From Cryptomeria japonica (taxonomy: Eukaryota > Streptophyta > Pinopsida > Cupressales > Cupressaceae), in the NCBI RefSeq assembly GCF_030272615.1, contig NC_081415.1, forward strand, positions 422,000,757 through 422,064,756: a stretch of DNA of 64,000 nt, in the 5' to 3' direction. The notes below the pieces were generated by a model. That model had not been told where the DNA came from, did not search any database, and worked only from the letters and a program-made list of their open reading frames with translations. Both the position numbers and the translations under genes were made by a program. This document shows, piece after piece, positions 1 through 12,700 of the stretch. How positions within the stretch are numbered: the stretch's first letter is position 1; every line of letters starts with the position of its first letter.

Positions 1-1256
1 AGGAATTGAACATTTGTTAATCCTTCGTGTGAGTTACATTTTTATCATCATGCAAGTTTTTTTTGTTTTTTTTAAGAAGATAGATATAATGGTCCTCACT
101 ATTTGAATATTAATCTTCTAGAGTAGAAGGGTTGGTATCTTCAAGCGATTCCTCATAGAATTAGTCTATTTTCAAGTCTTTGCAAATAATGATCTCAATT
201 TAAAGTTGCATTGGGATAATGTTTATTTAAGTTTTCAATAGTATAATAGTTTCATTTCAAAGTTATTTAAGCATAGTGTTGCTTACGCTTCATAATTACT
301 TAGTTAGATAACTAAACAAAAGGTGATGGAAACAAAAACCTAGCAGCATTCGGTATCTATGTTGCCTCTGGGTCACGCTTACGAGTAATACCATCGTGTT
401 GAAATACTACACTTAACGCCTAATAAAGATGCAACATGGACGTTTGTGGCATCGTCGGGCTATAAATCTTTGGGGAGTAATAAGGGTCATATGGAAGTTA
501 AAATCCAAGGGGCGGGTAATCCCCCTTGGATTGATAATCTAAAAAGATAACTTTTAAATTAATTTTACATCCGCACAGTTAACCTTAGGAAACCCCCATT
601 AGGGATTGGTTGTGTATGATGTTTGGAATTTTATTTTGGTGTTTTTCGATGATTGATAATGAGTCTGTGACGTTTATGATAGGAAATAGGATCTAGTCGT
701 TTTAGGCCACAAGCAATAGGCCACCTTGAGCCTTTTCTTAGAGCTACCATCGTGTGTAGCAACCACAGAGAAACTGTTTGTGACATTGACCCTAGAAAGG
801 GTTGCATACCAGCCAAAACAGTTTACATTAAACCCTAGTTAGAAAAAAAAACTACATACTTTACGCCTTGATCCCGTGTCAAAACGGGTATGTAGGCAGT
901 CTAGGGACGGAGTTGTCCCTAGTACTCAGGCATCCGAGGATGGGGTCTAGGATTTTGGTCAAGGCAAGTAGATGGTTGCGAAGGGTATATAATTACTAAT
1001 TGGAAAATTTTAAAAACAAAAAAAATATTCAATGCGTACTTGGAAGGAATCCCGTATGGATTCGCTTCACTTCTCGAGGCTTTAGGCCAAATTTCGAGGC
1101 AAAATTCAAGCTTGTATTATGTTATTTTATTTACTCCAAAGGATGGTGACCTCGATGCACTCCTAGTAGAGGAGAGTAGTTCTTAGAGAGTGACTCAGGA
1201 CCTGGATGGTCTCGATGATTCTAAGTCTTTGGCCAGAGCACTTCCTATCCTGAATT
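1..1256. other. Unassigned AT-rich sequence
   Basis: No ORF longer than about 60 codons and no recognisable domain on either strand. Composition is AT-rich with scattered short A and T runs. I see no LTR ends, primer site or polypurine tract. It is probably decayed repeat, but nothing in the sequence proves that. Confidence 0.5.
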
Positions 1257-1450
1257 GGATAGATGCCTACCCCGTTTGAGTAGATGCCTATCTCGAATTG
1301 GATAGATGCCTACCTCATTTTAGTAGATGCTTATCCTGAATTGGATAGATGAAACATCTTGTCCCGAATGGACAAATGCTTGACCTATATGGTTAGATGC
1401 TCATCTCGGATGGATGAATGCCTATTCTATTTGGATAGAAGCCCAGAGTA
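1257..1450 (+). repeat. Degenerate 21-22-bp tandem repeat, about nine units
   Basis: Successive units share the core GGATAGATGCCTA followed by a variable C/T-rich stretch. Most units are 21 or 22 bp, with one 27-bp unit near 1343-1369. The repeat drifts gradually and fades at both ends, as expected of an old minisatellite. No ORF runs through it. Confidence 0.75.
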
Positions 1451-2162
1451 TGCGATTGAATCAAACACAATTAAGAATAAATATAAAAAATAATTAGTCA
1501 ATTTTTTTTGAGTTTAGTAGAGTTGGTTATTACAACATTTCCTTTATTTGTAAATAGATTTGTGTATACATAAAGTCAACATTAGATTCTTACTATAGAC
1601 TCCATCTTTTATATTAACAAACAACCCTATTTTAACTCATTATCTTATAGCTAAGATACTCTTAAAATTGTATATAAATTGTTCACAACCTCAAACAAGA
1701 TCCCTAAATAATAGAAAAATGTCTCATGTCAATCCTGAAACTCCTATTTCTTCATCTTTCAAATGACTGGGAATGAAAGAAATTTATTATTATTTAATGA
1801 GTTCCAAGTGAATTACTATTGTGAGCTCCATTGCCACTTTTTTAACTTTGTCATAGGCTAAATTGTGAAAGTTGATGCCTAACAAGCTAATCGTGATAAT
1901 TATGGTGAGAGGTTGAGACTTAGCATACGGAAACCATTTGCAATTGCATAATAGAATGATTCTTCATTAGTTGATAACAAAATTATTGAAAATTTGACTT
2001 ATGTAGCATTAAAATGGCCTCTAGAATGGATAAATTACCAATTATCTTGGATTGGGTAATATGAATATTTTATCTAGATCCATCTTGTTCTCATTTTCAT
2101 TGGCTAATTTTTCCTCTCAAGCGAGGGTAAGAATTATATCCATTTTATTGGAAAATTTTCCT
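1451..2162. other. Unassigned AT-rich sequence
   Basis: No coding signal, no repeat ends and no RNA gene seen. It simply separates the tandem repeat from the inverted-repeat element. Confidence 0.5.
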
Positions 2163-3228
2163 TTTAATATGGGTGAACTCACAAAGCTGGTTCCCACTTT
2201 TGCCAACGAAGGAAATTGACAAAAGTGGAAAATTTTGTTTACGGGGGGTTCGAGCGAAGTGGGGGTGTTCAAACGGAATACCCTTTGGGGTTCGAGCGAA
2301 GACCCCACTTCGCTCAAACCCCATCTTTCGAGTAAAGCACCTTTAATGCTCGTTTATGTCATTTTTCAATTATAGCGCGGGGGTTCGATCGAACCCCCCT
2401 TCATTCAAACCCCTTTTTTAACACTTCTCTAAAGATTTCTACATTTTTTTTGCAGATTTTTGGCCTTGAAACCTCTGGTTGAAGGCTCAAATGGAATGAT
2501 CTTGACAACCCAAAATGTAGTATTATAGTCCTCGAAGAAAGCTTTCCAATGAATATAATTTTACTACATATTGAGTTTATTATGAACTTGTTTTTTTAAT
2601 TTTACCAAATATATGTTTTTCACCGAACATGAACTTCTTTGTTCAACGCATTGGGAAAAATAGGAAACTGATTCAAAAAAATTCTGAAAAATATCTAAAC
2701 CTTGGGTATTGATGTCTTCTTTCTAACAAAAAAAATAAAATTGAATTTCGATATATATAGAATAAGTTATGTGTTCAAACGTAAACCTATGTCTAAATTA
2801 TGACTAGTCGGACTTCAAAACTTAATAAAATGAAAAGTATTAAACATATCACTATCAGACCAACTGCAAGCCTTGGATATTGATGTTACAAACCAAAATT
2901 CGAAAGAATTGAGTTTTTATCATTTATAGAAAAAAAAGTTATGCATTTCGGGATGCACATCACTCTTTAAAAATGTAGTTTGTTGTAAAAACCTACTTTT
3001 CGAGGGAGATGGAAAAATTAAAAAAAAATCCATCAAAAAAATTTGAAAAAAATATATATAGAGTCTACAGACAAAATTCTACAAATCACTAATTTACATC
3101 ATCTTCAAATTCTTAATAGTTTAAAAGTTATAGTTGTCGGAAGTTGAAGATTATTTTAAAATTGTTCATCTCAGTGTCAAAAGTGGCAAAAAAGTGGGAA
3201 CCATTATTGTGAGTTCACCCATATTAAA
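2163..3228. mobile_element. Non-autonomous DNA-transposon-like element with terminal inverted repeats
   Basis: The left end (2163-2184, core ATATGGGTGAACTCACAA) and the right end (3207-3228) are perfect reverse complements over 22 bp. After a short gap, a second inverted block follows (TGGTTCCCACTTTT at 2189 against its complement near 3184-3203). This gives terminal inverted repeats of about 45 bp around 1.06 kb without a transposase ORF. The flanks read TTAATAT at the left and ATATTAA at the right, which would fit a TTAA duplication or a TA duplication; the symmetry prevents a choice. I infer a MITE-like or deletion derivative whose superfamily is unresolved. Confidence 0.7.
2245..2398. repeat. 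Cluster of GC-rich inverted repeats inside the TIR element
   Basis: GGGGTTCGAGCGAAGTGGGG at 2245-2264 faces a near-perfect reverse complement at 2303-2322. Part of the motif recurs at 2287-2301, and a perfect 20-bp palindrome centred on TTCGATCGAA lies at 2379-2398. The cluster stands out from its AT-rich surroundings. It could form strong hairpins or be a binding-site array for a transposase; neither is shown. Confidence 0.7.
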
Positions 3229-6200
3229 CATTTCTTTTCTTCTATGCTATATTTAATAATTTTCTTTTATCGATAACTACAATCTTAACTTGAAACTAAG
3301 AAGCTATTGCATGTGTTGTTTTGAGAATAACTATTTTTTGTTCACAAGTTTATGTTCTAGTACCAAAATTCTACCAAAAATTAATGCATCCATCCTTACA
3401 TCTGATTTCTTTTGTATTAGGAGTTGGCATACATGCTACTTTCAAACCACAATGAAACTAGAATTGTGAATCTATATAGCTAGCATTTATGTCTGGGCCT
3501 TGGCACCATTCACTTGTTTTCTATACAAGTATCTCCATTTCATTTATAGTGACCATGATAACTAAGCCTAATAGAGAGATAGCATATTCCCTCTATTTCA
3601 CAAATGAATGACATCTTCATGTGATCAGTCAAGCATAATCTTATTTTTTCATGATCTTTGATTCTCTTTCTTTTTTAGTGGTTGGCTAGATTCTTCACTT
3701 TATTATTTCTCGGTGCATTGAATTCTATGAGGGGTGGTATAGTTCCTTGGCATGTGTTGTTTGGCCATTTGGTATATTTGTTTGCAATAGCAACATCGAA
3801 GCTTGGGTTTTTAGAGAAACTTACCTTCCTTGAGAGCTTAGGTTGTATAAATATGGTTTAGAAGCTATGTTAGTGAATTTTACTACAAAGGATGTACTTA
3901 TATTTTCAATTCTTGTTGTTCTTTATGTTGTTTTACTAGCCAAAGAAGTGCCAGAAGTGTACTCTACAAGAGAGATTTAACAAGCTAAAACTAAGCAACT
4001 GAAAATTAAAACAATTGACTTAAACTAATACTTTGAGAATTTGGCTTGAACTTTTTTTTTTGAACAAAAGGAAATTGATTCAATCTAGAAAGTAAAATTA
4101 ACATTTATTCAAGAATGATTGCATAAGAATAACAAAATAAGAAACTTAATAGATAACATATGCATAATAGAATAAGAAACTTAACAGATAACATCTACAA
4201 AACAAATTGCTGAAGAGAAGTTTTAGGGTTTACAAATTTTTGGTTTCCATTCTGATTCTTTAAATAATTTTTCCAATACTGATAAGAGGATAAGTATCAT
4301 CAGGGCGATTTTATGCCCAACCACAAATTTTATAGTCCCTCATGCCATTTCCAACTAGAAAGGCTCGACCCTTCGCAGGGTAGAAGTAGATGTTGTATCT
4401 GACATCATCTGAAACCGGTGTTTGACCCTACACAACCCTAGTCAATCACAAACCATAGGAAGCTCCTTACTAGTATGACCTCTAACTAGGTTGCATATCT
4501 GGACCAATTGAACTAATTGACGGATACTCATTGTAGAATCACCTTGGCCAAAGGTTTTTATAAGTTTGCAACATGTCAATGCGTGTAGTCATTGTTCATC
4601 ACCCTACTCGGCTAGACCAAAACAAGTGATAGATATATGAGCCATCAAGATTGTCTCTTATGCTAACTGCATACTAACTCTATTTGAGGCTTTCACATGT
4701 GTTTTGACATAGAAGAAAAAAGACTTATTTTATTGTACACAACTTGCTATTATTTATTCATTATGAAACACTTTTTGTATGTGTTTATTTCCTTTGTAGA
4801 TGATATCTATTGGTTGCATACCTATGCTCGTGAGCTAGCTAGCCTTCTCTCTCCTATTCACAGGTATGGGAACTCAGTTTATCATCATATTGTATTTATC
4901 TTTTAATTGTAAGTTGTTCCAAGAATCTCAAGAAGTTTGGAAGTTCCTAATTGCAGAATCCACATATCTACTGTGTCTATTCATTCATGGTATCAGAATC
5001 CTGATTTCTATCTCTTAGTTTGATGATTCAGTTTTGTTTCAAATTTAAGTATGTATGTTAATTCTAGCCATGGCGAGTTGACTAGGTTTCACTTTTCATG
5101 TCTGCTCTGGCTCCTAAATGAGTAGTAGCTTTTTGGTTTATAATTTGTGTTTGCATCACATAATTCCTTCCTCAAAAATTCCCACGTTTTTACTTGTATA
5201 CGATACCAGTTTAATGGTAAAGATAAAAAATCTTGTATAATTTACTTCAATTAATATACAGGTAACTATCAAAGTCATATCTCTATTCTTTTCTTATGTT
5301 GCATAGTCTAATTATCTCTTAGCTATGTATTTATTTTTCTACTCTGGATGCAATTATTAAGAAAGAGTACATAAGTATTTATGGGCTGCTAAAAGAAGCC
5401 TTTCTTACATTTAAACTCAAAAAAACTTATATAAGCTTTGTATAAAACACGTAACCTTGCAAAGATTGTGTACAAGTGCAATGTGAGATGTGAGAAGTCA
5501 TCGTGGAGGAAGCTATTGGCTTCTTTTCTCTTCTATCAGTTGTGTGTCCTTTAGCATCCAAGATGAATTTCTAAGATTACGATGTTGTAATAATACCAAA
5601 GTCGTGTCAAACAAATGTTATGTGCACTTCCGTATATATTCTACAGACTTCAAAATTCCTCAATCTTCCTTCACAGCGGACGGTTATCCACATGTCAACA
5701 CATTTTGTGCCAAATTCATGTCAAACATTGAATTTCATTCCTTTACCTCGGATCCCCATTCCTTATGCGCTAATTTTGTTCCCTTATCATATACAATTTA
5801 AGAGAAAACAGTTTTTAAATTCCATACACATCGACTAAAGGTCGATGGTTCTTAGTTTTGCTTGCACATTAAATTAATTACAAAGTTTGTGGTGTTGAAA
5901 TAATTCAAACTCACGTAAAGCAAGGTCTAGTCAAGTCGTGGGCGTGTTCATTTTATTATACATACATGACTATGTGTGAATAGAGTTGGAACCCTATATT
6001 TTTATATATAAGTATATATATGTATGTGCATACACACACTTATATTTTCACTATACTTACACGTAATCATGTATGTATTTGTTCTTTTATCTCATGAATC
6101 ATTAAGGGCTAAAAAGGATCATAATTACATATTCAATTTTTTTTAATTTTATAATTTTGCTTAAAAAGAATGCCTTACTCTAAGGCAAGGATGCAACAAA

Positions 6201-7172
6201 CCCTAACTACTAGACTAGTCGTCTAGGGTTAACTAGGATAGACACTGAGTTGATGACACCACGTCCTAACCCTAACTCAACATAACAAGTCTAAAACTTA
6301 CAAGATTAGGGTTCTAGATAGCATTAGGTCCTTCATCTATTACCTCTCGTTCTTGATGATACTTTCCCTCCCTTCTCGAAGGATGACGAATTCCTTGCAT
6401 CCACTAGGTCAAAACCATGTAGTTAGTCTGAAATCTCATCATAACTCTAACATATTCAAACATGATAAAATTAGCTCATATAACATCATGATTTAAAACA
6501 AAATCATTTGCATGTGCATTGTGACTCACTATTCAACAATATGAAGCAACACATGTATCAGTGCATTTAAACATTATCAAAATATTAGGGCACAAGAGGG
6601 ATGTAACAAGAGATTGCAATAGTTTAAAGTGTCATGCTCATTACTTTGAGATTGTTTATTTCATCTACATTTGTTGTCTCCATTATTATGTTTGATTTGG
6701 ACCTTAGGAATACTACCTAGCTTTCCAATTAAAGTTGTACCATACTACTTCCTTTAATATGCATGTATGTTATTAGATTATTTATAATGAGCATAGTACT
6801 TCATTTAATGTAAAATTAAATACATTTGAATTTCAATTTTATTTTCCTATCAGTGTATACCTGAACCCCCTACAAGTGCAAGTACTAGTATTTTTAAACA
6901 ATCTCATATTATAGCTTGTTCCATGATTGATTCTTTAACTTGAGTATATCAAAATTATGAAACAAAGAATTATGTTATGTATGAGAAAATATTAAATGGC
7001 CAAAACATTTTTACACTCATATTTAAATATTGTATCTTGTTGAAACATTAGATTTCCTTTCTACTTACACCAAACTGTTTCTTATATGAAATTGACAATC
7101 TAATTTTTGAATCAATGGTTGAAAATTATGGAGAAGGTTGAAGACGATTCAACAAATATTAATCATTGTTTT
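3229..7172. other. Unassigned AT-rich intergenic sequence
   Basis: About 3.9 kb with no credible coding frame; the longest ORF (5490-5801, plus) is 103 codons, compositionally biased and without motifs. There is a short TA/CA-rich tract around 5997-6050. I found no LTR boundaries or primer sites. It is probably decayed repeat. Confidence 0.5.
4137..4194 (+). repeat. Short local duplication
   Basis: AATAAGAAACTTAAYAGATAACAT occurs twice, near 4136-4159 and 4171-4194, with one substitution. This is a simple local duplication in AT-rich DNA. Confidence 0.6.
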
Positions 7173-8133
7173 TGTTGGTAATTGACACTCATCTGGTGGA
7201 TACTACTTTGTGAATAATGGTTTAGGGTTGTCATCGATGGAAACTCCTCACGAAAATCCTATTTGATAATTATGAATTTTGGTAACTAGAAGTGAATGTG
7301 GTTCGATGACAAATAACCAGTATTTCAGGATAAGCATAGTAGTTTTGGTCCGGAAGCTTTTCAGTGATTATGGTGGTCAGATTCGTGCATGGGATGATAG
7401 GGCCAACATATAAAAAATCACTTTAACATCATTTGGATGATCCGCATATGTTTTTAGTGATCCCGTTCAAGCCAACTCATGATTACACGTTACATTACAT
7501 GTCAACTTGATAATTGTTTATTTTGTGATTGCGGATATATAAGACCGATGTAGAAGATATTTTTGGTGTGTGGTATGGTGTGATATGAGTGAGTAGTGAT
7601 CAAGAAACCTTTTTGGCGCAATTTCACGTGTGTATTCTTGATCTGGTAGTTGACTGAACAGAAAACGGAGCAGAGTTACAGAGTAGATATAGTCAGAGTT
7701 TTTGCACTTAACCAAAACTCATCTAGGCATTGTTTGATGCTATTTTTGAGTTCAATCATTGTAATTCATCATTGTAAATGATTTTTAAGGCAGTGAGCCT
7801 TTCGGGGTTGTAGCCCTTATTGTAATTGAACAGTGAGCTCTAGGCAGTATGCCTGAATGCAAGTGCATTCCCCTTTTATAATATTGTTTTGCTACTGGCC
7901 ATAGTAGAATAATATTGTGGGTTCAAATCCCACTGTGGTTTTTCCCATTTTGGTTTCCACATAAAATTCCTCGTGTTATGATTTTGTGGCTGATTATCTT
8001 GTATTTCTGCATTTTACTTTCTTGCATATGCTTCTGGTTGTTTGAGATCAAGTCAGAAAATTTGTTTTCCGGTAGATCACTGATTCACCCCCCCCCCCCC
8101 CCCCCCCCCCCTCAGTGATCCTTGATTCAAACA
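7173..8133 (+). repeat. 5' LTR of the Copia-type element
   Basis: It aligns along its length with 13243-14160. It starts TGTTGG and ends CA, followed two bases later by the primer site. It holds a T-psi-C-arm-like hairpin (7917-7933) and, near the end, a 9-bp perfect stem (7075+1000 = 8075-8083 with 8112-8120) whose loop contains an uninterrupted run of 24 C residues at 8088-8111. The 3' LTR keeps the stem but has only 7 C residues before CT repeats, so the C run expanded in this copy. Confidence 0.9.
7896..7933 (+). promoter_or_regulatory. Possible tRNA-like A/B-box pair in the LTR
   Basis: GTGGG-TTCAAAT-CCCAC at 7917-7933 is a perfect T-psi-C-arm mimic and contains a canonical pol III B box. 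TGGCCATAGTAG at 7896-7907 fits a 12-nt A-box consensus. The two are only about 24 nt apart, shorter than in tRNA genes. The same pair recurs in the 3' LTR at 13936-13973, where one stem pair is lost. It may instead be a poly(A)/R-region hairpin; function is inferred only. Confidence 0.3.
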
Positions 8134-8135
8134 AT

Positions 8136-8147
8136 TGGTATCAGAGC
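8136..8147 (+). promoter_or_regulatory. Primer-binding site, initiator-Met tRNA type
   Basis: TGGTATCAGAGC is the classic plant Copia primer-binding site, complementary to the 3' end of initiator methionine tRNA. It lies two bases after the LTR end, in the expected position, and fixes the plus orientation of the element. Confidence 0.92.
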
Positions 8148-8201
8148 CTAGTTCCTCTGAGGAAGCCTAACCACTTGAAGAAGGTCTAGGAGATTGAGTC
8201 A

Positions 8202-9324
8202 ATGGATTCCGGTTTGCAGAGACAACTTTGTGTGGCACTTGAGGATCTTGATGCAACAAGAAATGAAATAAGTTCCTTAAAGAGAAACCTGAATGCAGTT
8301 AAAGAGATGATAAACAAGTTGAAGGAGAAAGAAGAACAAACCATGGAAAATTAGGACAAAGTTGAGGAATGTGAAAAACTTGCTAGAGAGAATGTTGTAT
8401 TGAAGAATGAGATGCAATCCATTGTGATGAAGCTGACTAAGGAGATTGAAGACCAAAAGAAGAATGAAGAAAATTTGACTCAATCATTGAAAGACAGGTC
8501 GGATGAATGCTTCAAGCTTACTTATGAGAATGATCAGTTGAAGCTTGAGTTGACACAATCAAGGAATAATGGTCAAGAACTTGAAAGAGATATTGTTGCC
8601 CTAAGAGATGAACTTGCTACTACAAATGAATACAAAGACAAATTTAATGCTAGCTCAGCAAGGCTGGATGAGATGCCGGAAAGTCAAAGACATGGAAAGA
8701 CATGGAAAGGACATGCAAGGACTTGGGTTTGAGAAAGGTGAATCCTCTAGATCTGGTCAAAGCAATGCAAAGCCTAATCATCAGAAGAGCAAGAATCCTC
8801 CGATAAGACAACCTAATGCCCATAAATTCAATGGTAGATGTTTTAATTGCAATAAATTTGGTCATATGGTGAATCAATGCAGAAGAAGGATGAATAATGG
8901 AATGAACAATATGAACAATAGTCCTACCTTTACCGGTCAGTGTTTCATATGCAATAATTTTGGTCACAAGTCAAACATGTGTAGAGCAGTAATGAACAAT
9001 TTTCAGAATAAGAGATGTTATGCTTGTGGTATGTTTGGACATATCTCTAACCAATGCAGGATGAGACCAAATCAAATGAATTTCAGACCTATGCAGAGAA
9101 ATGTTGTTTGGTGTGCATGTAACAAGCCTGGTCACATTGCAAAGTATTGTAGAAGCAAAAATATAAAAAAGAATGCTCTGGTAGACAAAGCTAATGAAAA
9201 GGGCAAGGCAAAAGTAGAAGAGATCAAAGACAAACATGAGAAGATGTGGGTTAGAAAATATGAATCCAAGGCAGCTAGTGGATTTGTACCTAAATCCGGT
9301 GCAGATTCTTCATCCGATAACTAA
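8202..9324 (+). pseudogene. gag: Copia gag polyprotein, zinc-knuckle type, broken
   Basis: Gag is the structural protein that packages element RNA. Translation from ATG 8202 gives a charged, heptad-rich coiled coil, interrupted by an in-frame TAG at 8352. The reading frame then shifts near 8690, and the rest lies in the frame ending at 9324. That part has three good CX2CX4HX4C knuckles (8839-8880, 8941-8982, 9016-9057). In a fourth (about 9112-9150) the first cysteine position reads Trp. The frameshift coincides with a 10-bp tandem duplication (AAGACATGGA twice, around 8685-8705), which is a sufficient cause. The tail is lysine- and serine-rich. Three or four knuckles are typical of SIRE-like gag. 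No protease follows; the downstream ORF is unrelated to pol. Confidence 0.85.
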
Positions 9325-9705
9325 GGCATTTGGCCTTAGGGGTGGCATTTTCATGCAAAATCTTGTAGAACTCCCTAAAGAAATGTGTGATCAATCAATA
9401 TTGATTGGAGATGTTTGGAAATGATTATCCAAAATTCATCATATCAATCTTTGAATCCGATGAGTTGGTTTATGTTGAACAGGGCATCCGGTTGAACCTT
9501 ACCAGTGCATTTATGTCAACTTAAATTAGGGTTTGCAAAGTTGAAAAGGGCAAAATGTGAATCATTTCTCACATTGTGAGCAAAGAATTGAACTAGCAGA
9601 GCAAGGCGAACCAGATTTCAAGGCGATCTGACAAAAGACCATTGTGCATCCAACATAAGCAAAAGGTATTTACAGAAGCGTATTTTCAACCCTAAATTTT
9701 TTGAA

Positions 9706-12700
9706 ATGGCATCTTCTTCTGTTAATACACCTTTGGTAGTAGAGGTTTCTAAACGTGCAAGGTCGCAATTTAAGAAACATCCATTTAAGTCTGTTGAGGA
9801 TGATCCAAACGGTGCTTTTTTCATCTATGCCATACGAAGTTCTTCATGTTGATGACGTTGGGGCTTATATTCACTACATCATTAAGGAGACCAGAAATGA
9901 GGCGACCTAGCACTTTATAACAGACACATCAGGGACAAAATATGGAAACCCCAAATCGGAATATGCACAGTTGCAAAGGAAGGGTTTCATGCAATTTGTT
10001 CATTTCTCGTTATTTGATGAGGGCGAGTGGGTAAGATACATTCTGAACTGTGTGCATGGTGATTTTATCTGGCTGGACAAACCATACAAAATAACCAAGC
10101 AGGCCATTCATGTAGTCACATGTCTGCATCAAACCGGTCGGAAACCAAATTTGAGAAAGGTATCCAACACAATTGTCACAAAGGTAACCAGTGCACATTT
10201 TGATAGCATATCTATGACCATTGATGATATCCTAGAGCATGATGTGAGATTTGCATCCATGATCATTGGCTATAAAGTTTACTAGTCTAGTAGACTGAAT
10301 TCTGTCTCTGGTACTGCAATTTATGCAACGTATTAGATGGTGAAAGAGGACATGCAATATGTATGTTTACTCCTTCTTGAAGAGCTTCTTAGCAATTTGA
10401 AGAAGATTAAATCTGATAAGAAGCATGTTTTTAAATTTGGTTCTCTAATTATCTGTCTTGCACTTTATTTCATGAATGAGATTCCCAGAACAGGAAGAGT
10501 TCAATGGGAATTTGACGTACCGGTGGCCACCCATATCAAGAAAGGCATGCAGAGATTGGGTAATAGGGAGAATCAGACTACTGCCCTGTGGAGTTTCTTC
10601 AAAATCTTCCAAGGCAGAATGAAGGATAGGGAAATTATTCCTAAGGAAGTGGTGGAGAAGTATGAAAACTCTATCTGCTTCATGGTCGACAAGGACCAAT
10701 GCCATATGGAGGCAGCAGAACCAAGAACTCTGTGGATTTTGCCAATGGGCTATGAAGTTGATGCCCAAACACTTGAGGTCTATGCTCAACACCTTCTGAG
10801 AAAACCGGTGGACTCAAATGAACCAAGATTTGGCACCTTCAAGGAGAAGGATATGGAGTTACATAAGAAATTCACCCAGCAGACAAGAAAAAGAAAGGTA
10901 TCTAAAATGGTTGAGGAAGTGGTTGTGCAAATGGGATTCGCTAGAGAGGTAGTCAAGCAAGCAAGGGAGAAGAAGGCGCAAATGGAAGCTAAAGAGGAAT
11001 CAAAGAAGCCTAAGCTTGAACTGATTCCTTCCAAATCAAAACCCAAGGAGACCAAGTCTGCCTCTACTCCGGTGAAGTCATCTACAGGTCAAAGTTCATC
11101 TGGGAAAGGAATATTGAAGCAGAAGGAGAAACCAAAATGGACATATGTTGTTGTATCTCCTGTTGCATCTGAAACTGAGTTAGATGAAGAAGCTGAGCAA
11201 GCTAAGAAGAAAGGAGAGTTTGTCAAAGTGGTTAGGAAACCACAATCTGGTGGTGCTGAGCAGAGTAAAAAGGCTAATTTAGAACCAACTCTAACTGAAA
11301 GGCCCAAGAGAGTTAAAAAGGTGAGAAAAGATCTTGATGAAGCTCTGGAATCTGGAAAATTAGAAGGTAAATACACTATTGTTCCTTCGTTGACTGTGAA
11401 AGAACTAGTTGATGAAATAATTGTAAATAGAAATCTGAAAAATATCAGTGCTTACTATGAGCATCTTGATGAAGTGAGCAAAGGGAAGTTGAGGATGTTG
11501 TTGTTTTACATTTGCACAGCTTCAGCAAATCTTTGATTGAATTGGAACGAAGCATTCCCAAATATTTGTATAACATTCTTGATGCTAGGAGGCTGACTGC
11601 CAGAAGAGTGGACAAAGATATGAAAGAGAGAGAATTAATCAACATCTGCACTTGCATTTCCCAAGATGAAGCAAATAAACTCATTGAGCAAGCCAATAAG
11701 AAAGAATTTAGAAGCAAAAATAGGGTTAACAAACTTATGATTGGCAAGGTTGAAGAAGTTAGAAAAGAGACTGAAGAAATATGGAGAAAGATCACAAAGA
11801 GAAACCCTTTATATGATGATGTCACACAGAAGGAAGATACTTCCCATCTGGAAGTACAAGCAGGTGTTCCTGGTGATCAGAAGGATGAAACTCAGATAGA
11901 GGCACATCTGGAAGATCAAGAAAATGTAGCTCTTGATGTAGAGATAATTCATAATCCTCTGGTGGAAGGGAATATTGGAGAAGTTCATGAGGCTCCAAAA
12001 GATGATATTGCACCAATTTGTGACATTGGTGCATAGGATAAAGGGGATGATGTTGGAGAAAAAGAACATGAGAAGGAAAAGGCATAAGATAAAGGAGAAG
12101 AGATGGATAAAGGAAAGAAAATTGTTGATACTCCAGCAAGTGACACTCCTAAGGTCAAAGGGACAAGAATTCTACCTCAGATTTCAATCAATCTTGATGG
12201 TCCTTTAGATATAGGTCAGATGTCTCCAGCTAAAAGGTTGATGGTTGTAGCCGCAGTTCAGGATCAAGCCAGTCAAGACCTGGTTAAGTCTGAAAGTGAG
12301 GATAAGAAGTTGATTGAGATGCTTATTGGTATTTTACAGAAGGTGGTACCGGAAATACAACTAGATTCAAATTCTAACCCCTTCGGTAAATTATTACAGT
12401 TGATTAATAATATTAAACCAATTTTGATTCATTGGAAAAGTCAACCACCAAGAGAGTTGTGGACAGATTTAAGGAGGTTCGTATGCAGACCTTTTGGAAA
12501 ATGATTGAGGATGACGGAGTTAGATTAAACAAAGGACGACAAACTATCTCTGAGGCTCTGATTGAAGGTGGTAAGGTATATAAGTCTTTTCTTATATTGC
12601 CGAATTTAATAGCTAATATAGACAAGCATATTAGTATTTGCCAGGGCAAGCTAGCTGGAATATCACAGTCATTGGGTTCAAATGCAGCCCTTACCAATAG

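Noticed and set aside
6200-6300. Telomere-like CCCTAAC words
   Set aside because: Only scattered single copies of CCCTAAC, with no (CCCTAAA)n tandem run.
7917-7933. A complete tRNA gene
   Set aside because: Only the T-psi-C arm and a possible A box are present. No acceptor or anticodon stem can be formed around them.
8277-9237. Minus-strand ORFs over the Copia gag
   Set aside because: The plus strand carries the gag coiled coil and CCHC knuckles in the right place after the primer site. The minus ORFs have no motif.
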